A DNA stretch of 64,000 nt from JAWXUU01 sp044426085 (GCA_044426085.1 JAWXUU010000009.1:50019-114018), one strand, 5' to 3'. Shown: positions 48,900-58,602, counted from the stretch's first letter. Numbers and translations are program-made. Notes: generated by a model from the letters alone, not told the origin.

Positions 48900-51728
48900 T
48901 TAAGATTGTGTGTAGCCTTTAATGCTTATCATTGTTTCTACAAGTTCATCAACATCGAAACAATCTTCCACGAGTTCTTTTGCTTCTTCGATATCTTCGA
49001 AACCTTCAGTGAAGATATATATGATAACATCCACAAGTTCGCCATTATAGAAATTTGATGTGTCTTCTTCCAAGATATAATCGATGTAGTCTTCAATATC
49101 ACTTTCCATTTGAGAAACTGTTCTTGATGAATAATCGTTATCTGTTGAGATTTCTTCATACATTGCATCTTCGAATTCATTGGCAATATCAAGTTTGTAT
49201 TCTTCTATATAAATTAGCAGTTCAATAAAGTCTGTGTATTCCAAAAGGATTGCATCCAAAACTTCATCGCTTTCTTCATATGCTTTTGCAATATCCAAAA
49301 TCGCCCAGTTTGCGTTGCCACTAATTTCGTATGTTATATCTGTCAAGTTTGTATCATCGAACAAGCCGTCTTCGTTTCCGCAAATCAAATCGTTATAGTC
49401 TGGATCGGAATCACCAAACACCAAATCAACGTATCTATCCTTTGCGATTTCTGTATCGAAGAAAGACATATAGTCGATATACGAGAAGATTGTGTTGAGA
49501 TTTTGTGTTACTTCCGCCATTTCTGCAAGTGCGTAAATCGCATCTGCATATGTGATTTGGAATGAAGTTTGATTACTATACGCAGTATCATACGAATATG
49601 TGCCTGAGTTATTAGCAAGCAAAATCAAAGATGAATTGAAGTAGTAGTAGTTTTCGTATGAAGAGATACTTTCCGTTCCGTTTGTAACTTCTAGAGTCCA
49701 TTCTTCCAAGAGTTCTTGTTTTTCTGGCGCTAAATCTTCAAAAGAGCTTAGTGTTCTTTCGATTGATGCGAAAAGCGATGTGCTGTATATCATGTGCGTT
49801 GCATCAAGATCAATAACACTGCCATCGTCATCCAAATCTACATAAAGAAGTGTGTTTGTGAGATCGGCAACAAGATACGAAGCAACAACTGCTGAAATTT
49901 CCGCCATAACATATTCAACGTCGTCTGCCACGATAAGTGATTCGCAATACATTAGATAGTTATATGTGTTTGCACTTCTTTTTTCAATAACTGCTCTGTC
50001 GTCGTCGCTGAGTTCGTCGAGATACAACAAAACAGTTTCAAGGTTATCCACCATTGTTGTTGATCCGGAGTTGAATGTTACAACGTTTGTTACGTATGTA
50101 TATGAAGAAGAATAGTCTCCCCATGTGAAAGATGCTGGATTTTTTTCATCCCACAAGTCGTAGTTATCAAGAACTGTTTCGAATGCTGAAACGATCTCAA
50201 GTTCGTCAAGATAATCTTCCGCAGCTTCTAGATAGTCGATAAGATTGTATCCGTTATAATCATCTTCGCCATACCAAGTTTCAAAACTTGTTTCGTCATC
50301 TGAGCTGTAAAAAGAAAGTAATTTCATATCTGTTTCTGTCAATGAAAGAAGGTATGCTTGTTCTGATTCTGATAATTTTTCATATTGAGAAATTGCCATA
50401 TCGATGTTATCTTCGTTTGCACTGCCGCTTACGAAATCATTGTTTGAATATCCAATTGAATAAATATAGTCTACGGCTGTTCCGACATTAGAGTTTGAAC
50501 CGTCTGAACCGCCAGTAGTTTTATAATAGTTTGAATCATCGAAGACATACCATGTGCCTTCGTAGATTGTGAATTCATAGTTGACCCAATTCAAATCGCC
50601 TTCTTCGATGTGGTTATCTTCATCTACGCTTTTTGAAAAGCCTGTTTCTTCCATGAATGCGAGATAGATATCTTCGTTTTCGCCCGCTTCGTTATCAATG
50701 GATTCTTCGATGTAGATATAAGCATAAACATCGTCGATATCAATAAGGTTTGTAAGCTGCAAAAGTGCCACATCATCTTCTTCGCCGTCGACTTCCACAC
50801 GGATATAATCTTCGATTGGATAGTCAGTAATATCGATTTGGATATATTCTGAATCAACAGCAACAGCGCTTGCACCGACGCTATCGTCATATTCTGTTAT
50901 TTGAACCATAACGTAGACATCAGCTTTCGCTTTTGAAATTTTTGAACTGCCTGTGAGTTCGAATTCGATACCGTCTTCTATTTCCTTTTCGTAGTAACCA
51001 AATTGATATGAGTCTTCGCTATCTTTGATTTCAAAAGTTATATCAGTTTCATACGAGCCTGAATCCGTGAGTGGCAAACCGATATATAATTCTTCGTTAT
51101 CATCAAGTTTGTCGTTACTGTCATATTCTTGCCAGTATCCACCTGTTGCGTTATATTCAACTTTATAATAATCGCCGTCGTCATCTCTTGCGAGTGCGAC
51201 AAGATATTCAACAAAAGAATAATCTTCGATGTGTGATTCTGTTATATCATAATCCACTTTCCAATACGTTTTCATTTTTGAAGAGTTGATTTGAATGCCG
51301 TCGCCAAGGTCTGGAATCAAAGTGTCGACATCAAAATCTGAATCGCCACTGTACGAAATATCGATGCCCATGATGTATAAATCTTTTGACAAGAGTTCTT
51401 CATCATCCATTCTGATAATCACATAGTTGCTTGCAGTTGATGTGTATTGAGATTCATATGTGTATAGATATACTCCGTTTGCATCGGAAATCGTATCTTT
51501 CACAACAACATCAGTGCCGTCACCCGGCGTTGTTGTTGCTTCTGGAGTTTCCGTTGCTTCCACAGTTGGCATTTCCATATCACCGAAAGGCATATCACCT
51601 TCTGGAATTTCCATTTCTGGCGTTGGATTTGCCGTTGGTTCGTCGAAATCACTTCCGCACGCCGAAAGGGACAGAATGAGTGCGACGACCAATATTATTG
51701 ATATTAATTTTCTTGTAAGTTTTGTCAT
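48900..51728 (-). CDS. Very large acidic secreted lipoprotein
   Basis: A 942-residue lipoprotein. The first 25 residues are a signal peptide ending in the lipobox LSAC (C26 approx.), then a Pro/Thr/Glu-rich linker (ANPTPEMEIPEGDMPFGDM). The rest is very acidic, rich in Asp, Glu, Ser and Tyr, with beta-strand-like segments up to about residue 420 and helical, repeat-like segments after (LSDDDRAVIEKRSANTYNYLMY and similar DNLETVLLYLDEL). No family was recognised. It is the last gene of a MacAB-like operon, four genes, so it may be moved, displayed or assisted by that exporter. Start ATG 51728 follows AAGGAG. Confidence 0.85.
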   Translation of the reverse strand: MTKLTRKLISIILVVALILSLSACGSDFDEPTANPTPEMEIPEGDMPFGDMEMPTVEATETPEATTTPGDGTDVVVKDTISDANGVYLYTYESQYTSTASNYVIIRMDDEELLSKDLYIMGIDISYSGDSDFDVDTLIPDLGDGIQINSSKMKTYWKVDYDITESHIEDYSFVEYLVALARDDDGDYYKVEYNATGGYWQEYDSNDKLDDNEELYIGLPLTDSGSYETDITFEIKDSEDSYQFGYYEKEIEDGIEFELTGSSKISKAKADVYVMVQITEYDDSVGASAVAVDSEYIQIDITDYPIEDYIRVEVDGEEDDVALLQLTNLIDIDDVYAYIYIEESIDNEAGENEDIYLAFMEETGFSKSVDEDNHIEEGDLNWVNYEFTIYEGTWYVFDDSNYYKTTGGSDGSNSNVGTAVDYIYSIGYSNNDFVSGSANEDNIDMAISQYEKLSESEQAYLLSLTETDMKLLSFYSSDDETSFETWYGEDDYNGYNLIDYLEAAEDYLDELEIVSAFETVLDNYDLWDEKNPASFTWGDYSSSYTYVTNVVTFNSGSTTMVDNLETVLLYLDELSDDDRAVIEKRSANTYNYLMYCESLIVADDVEYVMAEISAVVASYLVADLTNTLLYVDLDDDGSVIDLDATHMIYSTSLFASIERTLSSFEDLAPEKQELLEEWTLEVTNGTESISSYENYYYFNSSLILLANNSGTYSYDTAYSNQTSFQITYADAIYALAEMAEVTQNLNTIFSYIDYMSFFDTEIAKDRYVDLVFGDSDPDYNDLICGNEDGLFDDTNLTDITYEISGNANWAILDIAKAYEESDEVLDAILLEYTDFIELLIYIEEYKLDIANEFEDAMYEEISTDNDYSSRTVSQMESDIEDYIDYILEEDTSNFYNGELVDVIIYIFTEGFEDIEEAKELVEDCFDVDELVETMISIKGYTQS

Positions 51729-51737
51729 AAACACTCC

Positions 51738-52910
51738 TTATGAACTGTATCTTAACGCTTCGATTGGCGTTTTCTTTGCGGCTTTGTGGGCTGGATAGCT
51801 ACCAAACACTACGCCGACGAAAACTGAGAAGCCCATTGCGGCAGCTGAAACTGCACCTGAGATATACATTGTTATTGAATCCACGAAAAGTGAAATCAGC
51901 AATATTGAGAAGTAGGAGAGCACGAGCCCTATAACACCACCCATCAAGCTTATCACCAGAGCTTCCAAAAGGAACTGTATCATGATACCGTTTGATTTTG
52001 CGCCAATGGCTTTTCTGATACCAATTTCTTTTGTTCTTTCCGTTACCGATACAAGCATGATATTCATGATTCCGATACCGCCGACGATAAGAGAAATTGA
52101 AGCAATACCACCAAGCAATAATAGCATTGTGTTGTTGATTGAATTCACCATATCTTGGATTGAAGACATATCCACAATCATGAACGCTTCATCATCATAT
52201 TGGAAACGCATTGTTAGCCATGTTGTTAACTGAGAATTTGCATCTGTTGAATCTTCAAGATCAGCAGGTTCGGCATAGAAAGTTGTGATTGCTGATTCAG
52301 CAAGCCCTATTCTTGAAACTGTTGAAAATGGGATAAGAATTCCCGATGATGAAGAATCTAAGTTTTCTATCACACCCACAACTGTGAAGCTGTAGTTATT
52401 GATATAAACTTGCTCGCCCGCAACGTTATATGCATTGAAAAGCGTTTCTGCTGTGTTTGTATCGATTATGCAGACATAACTTGAATTATCTATGTCTAAA
52501 GAGAGAAACTCTCTTCCTGAAACAACTTCCACACCCTTCACATCAAAATAGTTTGCAACGACTGCTGTCACGCTTACTGATTCGCTTTCGCTTCCGTTTC
52601 TTATTGTTGCTGAAGTGGAAACATACTGCGAAACTGCAACGATTTCGTCGCATTCTTCAACGATTGTTTCCATATCTGATTCTGTGAGTGGGCTTGAATA
52701 GTCTTCTGTTACTGTAACTGTGAGCACGTTTTTACCAATTGAATCCAAACTGCTTGAAACTGATGATGTTGCACCATCAACAAGTGAAACCAAGATAACC
52801 AGCGACATAACGCCGATGATGATTCCTAGCATTGTGAGGATTGTTCTTACTTTATTGGAAAAAACCGCTTTGATCGCCATCTTCCACGATTGGCGAAATA
52901 TCATCATCAT
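51738..52910 (-). CDS. MacB-like ABC transporter permease
   Basis: A 390-residue permease with the MacB/FtsX layout: one N-terminal span (IFRQSWKMAIKAVFSNKVRTILTMLGIIIGVMSLVILVS), a large extracellular domain (residues 45-260) and three C-terminal spans beginning LLLLGGIASISLIVGGIGIMNIMLVSVTERTKEIGIRKAIGAK. Such permeases use a mechanotransmission cycle to move substrates or peptides outside the membrane. The ATG at 52910 overlaps the ATPase stop (ATGA) and has AGGAGGTGA upstream. An earlier in-frame start lies inside the ATPase gene and is less likely. Confidence 0.94.
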   Translation of the reverse strand: MMMIFRQSWKMAIKAVFSNKVRTILTMLGIIIGVMSLVILVSLVDGATSSVSSSLDSIGKNVLTVTVTEDYSSPLTESDMETIVEECDEIVAVSQYVSTSATIRNGSESESVSVTAVVANYFDVKGVEVVSGREFLSLDIDNSSYVCIIDTNTAETLFNAYNVAGEQVYINNYSFTVVGVIENLDSSSSGILIPFSTVSRIGLAESAITTFYAEPADLEDSTDANSQLTTWLTMRFQYDDEAFMIVDMSSIQDMVNSINNTMLLLLGGIASISLIVGGIGIMNIMLVSVTERTKEIGIRKAIGAKSNGIMIQFLLEALVISLMGGVIGLVLSYFSILLISLFVDSITMYISGAVSAAAMGFSVFVGVVFGSYPAHKAAKKTPIEALRYSS

Positions 52911-53578
52911 ACTGTCACCTCCTGACATTTGCCGTCTAGGATTCGCACTTGACGAGAGCCTTGTTTTGCGACTTCGTTATCGTGGGTGATAAGCACAATT
53001 GTGTTGCCTTCGCGGTGAAGTTCGTGGAATAAATCCATGATATCCTTTGTTGTTTTAGAATCAAGGTTACCAGTTGGTTCATCCGCAAGAAGAAGTGACG
53101 GGTTTGACGCGAGTGCCCTTGCAACCGCCACACGTTGTTGTTGTCCGCCCGAAAGTTCTAGCGGTGTGTGTTGCCTTCTTGAATAGATACCAACTTTTTC
53201 AAGGGCATCTTTCACGCGAATTTTGCGTTCTGATTCTTTCACACCTTGATAAATCAATGGAAGTTCCACATTTTCTTCCGCAGTTAGTTTATTAAGCAAG
53301 TTAAAGTTTTGAAATATAAAGCCGATTTTCTTGTTTCTTATTTCCGCAAGTTGGTCGTCTGTATATTTTTCTATTTCTATACCGTCGAGCACATATCTTC
53401 CAGAGGTTGCAATATCAAGACAACCAATGATGTTCATAAGCGTTGATTTGCCCGAACCAGATGGCCCGATGATTGCGACAAACTCACCCTTTGCGATATG
53501 TATACTCACTCCGTCAAGGGCATTTACAACTTCTCCCCCGACGTGGTAGGTTCTATACACATTTTCTAGTGTTAACAT
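52907..53578 (-). CDS. MacB-like ABC transporter ATPase
   Basis: A 223-residue LolD/MacB-type ATPase: Walker A GPSGSGKST, Q-loop FQNFNLL, signature LSGGQQQR, Walker B LLLADEPTGNLDSKT and H-loop ITHDNEVAKQ, plus the family-specific RTYHVGGEVVNALDGVSI start. All catalytic residues are intact. It powers the permease encoded immediately downstream with a 4-base overlap. The membrane-fusion protein gene is upstream. Confidence 0.96.
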   Translation of the reverse strand: MLTLENVYRTYHVGGEVVNALDGVSIHIAKGEFVAIIGPSGSGKSTLMNIIGCLDIATSGRYVLDGIEIEKYTDDQLAEIRNKKIGFIFQNFNLLNKLTAEENVELPLIYQGVKESERKIRVKDALEKVGIYSRRQHTPLELSGGQQQRVAVARALASNPSLLLADEPTGNLDSKTTKDIMDLFHELHREGNTIVLITHDNEVAKQGSRQVRILDGKCQEVTV

Positions 53579-53592
53579 ATTTTCGCTCCTTC

Positions 53593-55149
53593 TTAGCCTC
53601 TGCCACCCATCATGCCACTGCCGCTGCTCATTCCGCCTGACATTTCAGGCATTGATGTCATGCCACTCATATCCATTCCTGTCATTCCTGTCATACCTGT
53701 CATTCCTGTTGTTGGGATTGATGGGATAGAAGAAATTGAACTTTCATCTGTTTCCGCTGGGATATAGTAGATTTGGTCGCCAATTTCAAGTCCTTCCAAG
53801 ATTGCTACGTAAATAGAGCTTGAATCGCCAAGAGTTACATATTGTTTCTTAGTGAGTCGTTCATTTGTGTATACATAAACGCCATCTTCATCTTCTGAAA
53901 GTGATTCGATTGGAACCATAACAACATCTTCTGTTTGAGCGATGATAAGATCTACGCTTGCACTCATGCCGGAATACATGCTTGTTGTTCTTTCAACCAA
54001 AAGTTCAACTGTGTATGATGTTGTTGATGTTGATGTTGATGAAGCTGTTGCAACGTCGATAACATAGCCTGTCACTGTTGTGTCTAGCGCGTCGATTGTC
54101 ACTTCTGCTTGCATGCCATAATAAACATTCAAAATATCAAGTTCGTTAACTTGAACGTCGATTTGCATATATTCTGCGTTTGCAATTGTTGCAATTGTTG
54201 CTGTTGAACTTGATGCGATTGAAGAAACAACACCTGCGTATGGTGACAAGATTGTGTTGTTTTGAAGTGCGGCAATCATGATTGCAAGTTCTGCTGTGAT
54301 TTCTGCACGTTCTTCAACAAGTTCGGAATAGTCACTGCTTTCTGAAACTTCATTGAGCACGATAAGCGTTCTTCCTGATGTCACGTATGAATTTACTGAC
54401 ACGTTGATTGATTCAACCGTTCCGCTTGATGCGAGAATTTCGATTGGGCTGTTTATGTATAGTTCAGCTGTTGCATCGCTTCCTTCAATAGAAACGATTT
54501 CGCCAACAGAACCGTATTCATCTGAAATCAAGATTTTATATGATGTGCTAGTGATGTTTTTCACTGTTCCGCTTACTGTGTTGCCATTTGATAGGTTCAC
54601 ATAAACAGAATCACCAATTTTTAGCGTGCTGTCTGTAAGCGTGATATCAAATCCCATATAGCCGTCGATTGAAATCGTCATAAGTTTGCCGTATTCTGCG
54701 ATTGTAAGTTGAACATCGCGGTTTGTTTCGGCATAAATTTCTTTCACGCGACCTGTTATTGGTGCTGTCACAGTTCCTGTTGATGTTGTAGATTCTGAAG
54801 ACGCAATTTCTTTATCGATTTTGCCGATTGCTGTTTGCGCTGATGTGATTGCTGAGGAAAGCCCTGTTGCACTCACTGTCACAAGTCCGTCGCCAACTTC
54901 AACAACCGAGCCTGTTGAAACAAGCTGACTGCTTATTGAAACTGCACTGTATATTTCGACATCTTCTGTGTCGTAGTATGCAAGATATCCAGTTGTGCTT
55001 ATTGCTTCGTTCATCGAATTTGATGATACCGTGAACGTTTCTACACCCTCGTTTGTATTTTGCACAAAATAAAGAACGACCGTTGTTGCCACGATTGCTA
55101 TTGCCAAAATAATCGCAATAATATTTTTAAGTTTCTTTTTTGATTTCAT
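53593..55149 (-). CDS. MacA/HlyD-like membrane fusion protein with Met-rich tail
   Basis: A 518-residue periplasmic-adaptor-like protein. Residues 8-28 form a membrane anchor (IIAIILAIAIVATTVVLYFV); barrel-sandwich and beta-barrel parts follow (VTVSATGLSSAITSAQ, then GTVTAPITGRVKEIYAE and LSPYAGVVSSIASS-like segments), with the hairpin helices short. The C-terminal 40 residues are Met/Gly/Ser-rich: GMTGMTGMTGMDMSGMTSMP and GMSSGSGMMGG. Together with the ATPase and permease it forms a MacAB-like system of Gram-positive type. The DNA for the tail is made of ATTCCTGTC direct repeats. The promoter region has PhoB-type direct repeats. Confidence 0.9.
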   Translation of the reverse strand: MKSKKKLKNIIAIILAIAIVATTVVLYFVQNTNEGVETFTVSSNSMNEAISTTGYLAYYDTEDVEIYSAVSISSQLVSTGSVVEVGDGLVTVSATGLSSAITSAQTAIGKIDKEIASSESTTSTGTVTAPITGRVKEIYAETNRDVQLTIAEYGKLMTISIDGYMGFDITLTDSTLKIGDSVYVNLSNGNTVSGTVKNITSTSYKILISDEYGSVGEIVSIEGSDATAELYINSPIEILASSGTVESINVSVNSYVTSGRTLIVLNEVSESSDYSELVEERAEITAELAIMIAALQNNTILSPYAGVVSSIASSSTATIATIANAEYMQIDVQVNELDILNVYYGMQAEVTIDALDTTVTGYVIDVATASSTSTSTTSYTVELLVERTTSMYSGMSASVDLIIAQTEDVVMVPIESLSEDEDGVYVYTNERLTKKQYVTLGDSSSIYVAILEGLEIGDQIYYIPAETDESSISSIPSIPTTGMTGMTGMTGMDMSGMTSMPEMSGGMSSGSGMMGGRG

Positions 55150-55167
55150 CTTTATACTTCCTTCAAG

Positions 55168-55213
55168 TTTATATCATTAAGGATAGCTTTGAAACCTTAA
55201 AGAAAACTTAAAG
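55168..55213 (-). promoter_or_regulatory. Direct repeats of OmpR/PhoB type before the export operon
   Basis: Minus strand CTTTAAG-TTTT-CTTTAAG (55196-55213): two 7-base repeats spaced 11 bases apart, one helical turn, as OmpR-family response regulators need. A TATAAA -10-like box (55169-55174) follows about 20 bases on, so the repeats take the place of a -35 box. Confidence 0.65.
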
Positions 55214-55261
55214 AATGCCGAAAAATCTTTTAAGGAACACCTTTTTGGTTGAAAATTCAAA

Positions 55262-55296
55262 TAAAAAAAGCGAGAACTTTTCATTCTCGCTTTTTG
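55262..55296 (-). terminator. EF-G-like gene terminator
   Basis: AGCGAGAA pairs with TTCTCGCT around seven bases; the minus-strand tail is TTTTTTTATTTG. Confidence 0.9.
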
Positions 55297-55355
55297 GGCT
55301 TGTTTTATATGATTTTTGCACCTTTTATTATATATATAATATGGTATGCACAAAA

Positions 55356-57419
55356 TTATTCTTTAGAAGCTTCGTATGCAGAAACGACACGTTTTGTCAC
55401 TTCTTCCGGAGCTGATTCGTAGCGTTCGAAATGCATTGTGAACTTGCCACGGCCTTGAGTTATTTGGCGAAGGTCGGTTGCGTATCTAAGCATTTCAGCT
55501 TGTGGCACTTCTGCTGTCACGACTTGTCTTCCTTCTGCGTTTGTTTCCATGCCTAGGATTCTTCCGCGACGCTTGTTCATGTCGCTCATGATACCGCCTG
55601 TGTATTCATCGTTCACCACGATTTCTGCTGTCATGATTGGTTCAAGCAAGATTGGCGATGCGTTTTTGAGTTCTTTGAACGCGGCACTTGCAGCCATTTT
55701 GAATGCGACTTCTGAAGAATCTACATCGTGATATTTGCCGTCGAAAACAACCGCTTTGATGTTGACAACAGGACAGCCCGCTTGGATACCTTTTGCAAGG
55801 CATTCTTTTATGCCTTTTTCAATTGCAGGGATGTATTGTTTTGGAACTGCACCGCCCACAACTTCGCTTGCGAATTGGAAATCTTCGTCGTAGCAAGGTT
55901 CAAAACGCATTTTGCATACGCCGTATTGTCCGCCACCACCAGATTGTTTGATGTGTTTGCCTTCTGCTTCGATTGTTTTTCTTATTGTTTCGCGATATGA
56001 AATCTTTGGAGTTTTCAAAACTGCTGAAACTTTGAATTTTGATTGCAATTTTTTGCAGATGATATCAAGGTGGGTTTCGCCCATACCTGAAAGAAGTGTT
56101 TCGTTTGTTTCTGAGTTTTTTTCGATTGAGAAAGTCACGTCTTCTTCTGAAATCCTATACAAACCTTGGATAACTTTTTCTTCTTGTTTTGAATCTTCTG
56201 CTGTCACCGCAAGTGTTATCATTGGTTTTGGGAAGTCTATTTCTGGATACTTCATGCCGAATTTTTCGCTTGCAAGAGTGTCGCCTGTGTTTGTGCTTTG
56301 AAGTTTTGCAATCGCGCCGATATCGCCCGCGCAAAGGCAATCAATAGCTTTTTGCTTCTTGCCTTTCATCACAAGTGGCGAAGAGATTTTTTCTGTTTTG
56401 CCGGTTGTCATATTCACGAGTGTGTCGCCCGGTTTTAGCATACCTGTCATCACTTTCACGATGTTCATTTTTCCAACGAATGGGTCTGCGATTGTTTTGA
56501 AAACTTTTAGCGATGTTGCACCATCTTCAGAAATTGTGATAGGAACTGTGTTGCCTTCGCCGTCGATTGCTGTGATGTGTTTGTTTTCGCCAGGTTCTGG
56601 CATTACTCTCACGATTTGATCCATCAAGTTGAAAACACCTTTATTTGCCGTTGCAGAGCCACACAAAATTGGAACTGTGCTACCTTCGTTGATACCAATT
56701 CTTACACCTTTGATAACTTCGTCATTAGTGAGTTCGATACCTTCGAAGAATTTATCAAGCAAGCCTTCGTCGTTTTCTGCAGCCGCTTCGATAAGTTGTT
56801 TATATGCGTTGTCGGCAGCTTCTTTATATTCTGCTGGAATGTCAATTTTGTCGCGTTTTGTTTCGCCGAATCTATATGCACGTTGGCTTAGGATAGAGAT
56901 ATATCCCACCATTTTGCCGTTTTCTAGCATTGGAAGTTGCAATGGTGCAATCTTTGTGCCAAAAGTTTCTTTTAGCGCCGCGATTGTGCCCACGATATCT
57001 GCGTTTTCCTTATCCACTTGGTTGATAAACAACATCATTGGAAGTTTTGCTTTCAAACATCTTTCGATTGACTTTTCAAGACCTACTGTCACTTCGCCCG
57101 TTGGACCTGCAACGATGATTGCTGCATCAGCAGCTTGCATGCCTTGATAAATTTCTCCCGCAAAATCGTAAAAACCTGGAAGGTCGATAAGGTTTAGGCG
57201 AAGTTCTTTCCATTCGCATGATGCAACTGAAAGTGAAATTGAAATCTTTTTTGCGATTTCTTGTTCGTCGAAGTCCATACATGTTGTTCCGTCGGCTATT
57301 TTTCCCATGCGGTCAATTTCGCCAGCGTTATACAAAATCGCTTCGCAAAGTGAAGTTTTACCTTCACCACTGTGACCCATGACTGCAATATTTCTTATCT
57401 TTTTAGTTTCGTAGCTCAT
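55356..57419 (-). CDS. Elongation factor G-like GTPase (FusA2 type)
   Basis: A 687-residue EF-G paralogue. P-loop GHSGEGKTS (residues 15-23) differs from the GHxDAGKT of canonical EF-G; G3 is DLPGFYDFAGE, and the guanine motif is NQVD rather than NKxD. Domains II-V follow, with the domain IV segment YRETIRKTIEAEGKHIKQSGGGGQYG complete. Members of this COG0480 subgroup are found in many Clostridia beside true EF-G; roles in ribosome recycling or stress are proposed but unsettled. Start ATG 57419 follows AAAGGGG. Promoter at 57554-57582 gives an approximately 130-base leader. Confidence 0.93.
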   Translation of the reverse strand: MSYETKKIRNIAVMGHSGEGKTSLCEAILYNAGEIDRMGKIADGTTCMDFDEQEIAKKISISLSVASCEWKELRLNLIDLPGFYDFAGEIYQGMQAADAAIIVAGPTGEVTVGLEKSIERCLKAKLPMMLFINQVDKENADIVGTIAALKETFGTKIAPLQLPMLENGKMVGYISILSQRAYRFGETKRDKIDIPAEYKEAADNAYKQLIEAAAENDEGLLDKFFEGIELTNDEVIKGVRIGINEGSTVPILCGSATANKGVFNLMDQIVRVMPEPGENKHITAIDGEGNTVPITISEDGATSLKVFKTIADPFVGKMNIVKVMTGMLKPGDTLVNMTTGKTEKISSPLVMKGKKQKAIDCLCAGDIGAIAKLQSTNTGDTLASEKFGMKYPEIDFPKPMITLAVTAEDSKQEEKVIQGLYRISEEDVTFSIEKNSETNETLLSGMGETHLDIICKKLQSKFKVSAVLKTPKISYRETIRKTIEAEGKHIKQSGGGGQYGVCKMRFEPCYDEDFQFASEVVGGAVPKQYIPAIEKGIKECLAKGIQAGCPVVNIKAVVFDGKYHDVDSSEVAFKMAASAAFKELKNASPILLEPIMTAEIVVNDEYTGGIMSDMNKRRGRILGMETNAEGRQVVTAEVPQAEMLRYATDLRQITQGRGKFTMHFERYESAPEEVTKRVVSAYEASKE

Positions 57420-57553
57420 TTTAGTTTTCCCCTTTACTAAAAATTTGAGTGGAAAAGATAAGAAATACATCAAATCCTGATTGTTGATACCATCGTATCT
57501 GTATTACTTAAATTCAGTTTTGACGTATTCCCTACCCTCCATATTTTTCATAT

Positions 57554-57582
57554 ATTATATACCATAAACCTCGCAACTTCAA
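57554..57582 (-). promoter_or_regulatory. Promoter of the EF-G-like gene
   Basis: Minus strand TTGAAG (57577-57582), 17 bases, TATAAT (57554-57559). The leader to 57420 contains a small GATAC-CATC-GTATC hairpin. Confidence 0.75.
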
Positions 57583-57674
57583 GGGGGTTTTGAAAAAAAA
57601 TCATGCAATTTTATATCTTTTTACATCTTTTTTGGGTGTTTTGTACGTATTTGGATATTTTATTTGTGATTTTC

Positions 57675-58403
57675 TTAGTTTATTAAGCTTGCATATTTCA
57701 GCTTTTCACACATGTCATCTTTTGAAAGAACAAGCCTTAGCGACCCAAAACCAGTCTTTTCTTTCACGATATTTCTAGCCACGTTTCGCGCTGTGCCGTT
57801 TATGCCATCCAAAATTTTTACGTTTTCAGAAAAGGCATAGGTGAACACATCTTTGCAGAGTGCATAATGCGTGCAACCCAAGATTACTGCTTGAAATTTT
57901 TTTGGGTGCGACCTTTTTATTTTTGTGATTTCGCGGTAGATTTCTTCCTTGTTTGCAATCTCGCGTTCTATGATTTTTGCAAGGTTATAGGCGGGATGAA
58001 TCGTTATTTTTTCCGCCGTTTGGGGTGAAATTTTATTCCGAACAACTTCGCATGTTTTGGGGGTTGCAATAAGAAGTGCACTGCCCATTTTGCCGTTTGA
58101 AACACCTTTTATTTCCGGCTCTATACCGAAGATTTTCGTTTCGGGAAAGGCGTTGCGAATGTCTTTTATTGCTAGGTTTGTTATGGTGTTGCATGCAATC
58201 ACAACGGCTTTTGTGGTGGTTTTTATCTGCTTTTCTAGGTTGGATATAACAAGCTTGGAAACCTCCTTTTCTCCCCTTGTGCCATACGGCATATTTGCGT
58301 TATCCGCACAATAAACAAAGTGCTCTTTCTTGCAAATTGCACGCGTTTTATTCAGAAGTGATATCCCGCCAATACCGCTGTCGTAGAATATTATTTCTTT
58401 CAC
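57675..58403 (-). CDS. murI: Glutamate racemase
   Basis: A 242-residue MurI providing D-glutamate for peptidoglycan. Catalytic Cys residues are C71 (ACNTI) and C177 (GCTHY); D8 lies in FYDSGIGG, and PYGTRGE follows at residue 40. It is shorter than the usual 260-270 residues, lacking some C-terminal length. Start is GTG at 58403 with AAGGTGAG upstream. Monocistronic. The aspartate racemase family is an alternative but the GCTHYAL context supports glutamate racemase. Confidence 0.93.
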   Translation of the reverse strand: MKEIIFYDSGIGGISLLNKTRAICKKEHFVYCADNANMPYGTRGEKEVSKLVISNLEKQIKTTTKAVVIACNTITNLAIKDIRNAFPETKIFGIEPEIKGVSNGKMGSALLIATPKTCEVVRNKISPQTAEKITIHPAYNLAKIIEREIANKEEIYREITKIKRSHPKKFQAVILGCTHYALCKDVFTYAFSENVKILDGINGTARNVARNIVKEKTGFGSLRLVLSKDDMCEKLKYASLIN

Positions 58404-58520
58404 ATTCTCACCTTTTTGCGGGGTTTTTCTTGTTTTTTTGCGTTTTTCCCCGCCCTTTAGATAAATATATGAAAAAATACTAAATTCGTTGCTAAAAATA
58501 AAAATAAATGGCTATTTTAC

Positions 58521-58549
58521 TTGCATTTTTCCCATTTATGTGATAGAAT
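58521..58549 (+). promoter_or_regulatory. rpsT promoter
   Basis: TTGCAT (58521-58526), 17 bases, TAGAAT (58544-58549). Confidence 0.7.
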
Positions 58550-58602
58550 CATGAAGTTAAATATGCAAATTATGTAAATATAAATATTAAGGAGAGAAAA
58601 TC

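Noticed and set aside
48900..51728. S-layer or adhesin call for the large lipoprotein
   Set aside because: No SLH, Ig-like or LPxTG motif is visible; only the lipobox and acidic low-complexity segments can be supported.
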